Shown one piece after another: positions 63,601 through 64,000 of a stretch of DNA of 64,000 nucleotides (position 1 is its first letter; every line of letters begins with the position of its first letter). A program made the translations under genes and the position numbers. The DNA comes from VXPQ01 sp965116435 (GTDB lineage: Bacteria > Bacteroidota > Rhodothermia > Rhodothermales > VXPQ01): positions 1,860,001 to 1,924,000 of the forward strand of contig OZ220686.1 in NCBI GenBank assembly GCA_965116435.1, given 5' to 3'. The notes under the pieces are model-generated. The model was not told the DNA's origin. It saw only the letters and a list, made by a program, of their open reading frames with translations, and did not search any database.

Positions 63601-64000
63601 CTACCCCTCGGATGGCAATTGCAGCTTGTGGACGGCTGGCAAGAAGTTCGTGATCAGCCGGCTATATTCGGCGTAAAAAAGGTCCCAGTCGGCGTCTTCG
63701 TATTCCTCTGGATTCGCGCGCACATTGTCGCTGATAAGCCGGGCGCACACCGCCTCTGCAGTGATTTCCGCCAAGACGACTCGAAAGTGTTTGGCGTCCT
63801 GGCCGTCGAACTTTGGCGATGGTCCGAGATATCTTCGCAACGTCGGATGGCGGGCCGCTATTTCGAGCACGTTTTTTCTCCACCGATATCGCTGGTTTCC
63901 CAAGTCAATATCCTCCAGCTTGATTTTGACGCCCGCCCCAAGCGGCTGAACGCCGAAAACCTCTGCGGTAGCTTCTGAGGATCCGATCTTCGCGGTTATG
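63601..64000 (-). CDS. hypothetical protein, C-terminal part (cut by window edge)
   Basis: The minus-strand frame is open from the window end (63999) to a stop at 63601, giving the last ~132 residues. It contains GVKIKLEDIDLGNQRYRWRK and DAKHFRVVLAEITAEAVCAR, then DWDLFYAEYSRLITNFLP. I do not recognise the family. It converges on the adenine methyltransferase with a 30-bp gap, so a restriction enzyme or accessory subunit is possible but not shown; no PD-(D/E)XK or HNH motif is visible in this part. Confidence 0.7.
   Translation of the reverse strand, partial: ITAKIGSSEATAEVFGVQPLGAGVKIKLEDIDLGNQRYRWRKNVLEIAARHPTLRRYLGPSPKFDGQDAKHFRVVLAEITAEAVCARLISDNVRANPEEYEDADWDLFYAEYSRLITNFLPAVHKLQLPSEG

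Overview
The window is about 60% GC chromosomal DNA, most likely from a Bacteroidota/Rhodothermota-type bacterium. The evidence is two proteins with C-terminal type IX secretion (Por) sorting domains (M36 peptidase, secreted HNH nuclease), a TonB-dependent receptor behind a cobalamin riboswitch, two promoters close to the Bacteroidota TTG / TAnnTTTG pattern, and a core gene set (acpP-fabF, metK, ahcY, ruvB, rpoN, groES-groEL, rnc, gcvP, glyA, tatC, ilvE) with few obvious gene losses. The genus cannot be read from the sequence alone.

Layout. 1-11 kb is core: fabF (cut by the edge) and acpP, metK, a large secreted M36 peptidase, ahcY, ferredoxin, ruvB and rpoN. 11-21.2 kb is an accessory island: a Schlafen/AlbA_2-type ATP-binding regulator and a broken copy of the same domain, a secreted HNH nuclease, a DEDDh exonuclease, an interrupted RecF/OLD-like AAA ATPase, a transposon, an IS3 remnant and a small lipoprotein operon. 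21.4-30 kb holds glycogen synthase and a three-gene RND efflux operon whose outer-membrane gene is a substrate-binding-protein/TolC fusion. 30.1-38.2 kb is one gene for a ~2,690-residue Ig-like repeat surface protein, flanked by 45-bp direct repeats. 38.6-50 kb returns to core genes (groEL/ES, B12 receptor, rnc, gcvP, a PhoB/PhoR-like pair, queuosine-precursor transporter). 50-60.3 kb is a long minus-strand run (DUF4159, glyA, PRTase, tatC, S41 protease, TauE, HtrA, lipoprotein, GT2, ilvE). The right end carries a zinc-ribbon protein, a JmjC-like oxygenase, an adenine DNA methyltransferase and an unidentified partial gene.

Main discovery. Positions 15091-19027 are a complete 3,937-bp IS1595-family transposon. 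It has 24-bp terminal inverted repeats (21/24 matching) and a perfect 8-bp target duplication (GATCATCT). Its cargo is an EcoRI-type adenine methyltransferase, a DUF262-HNH nuclease and three small ORFs. The transposase stop overlaps the methyltransferase start (TAATG), and the cargo genes follow with tight or overlapping junctions, so mobility and the restriction-modification-like cassette look like one transcription unit. The element lies inside an AAA-ATPase gene; deleting the element and one target copy restores that frame exactly. The methyltransferase is out of frame at a run of seven G; one more G restores the conserved C-terminus, which suggests phase variation or an assembly error.

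The window also holds two families of dispersed intergenic palindromes, a 15-bp coding tandem repeat inside the surface protein, and a stop codon that arose inside a C-terminal 33-bp repeat of the same gene.
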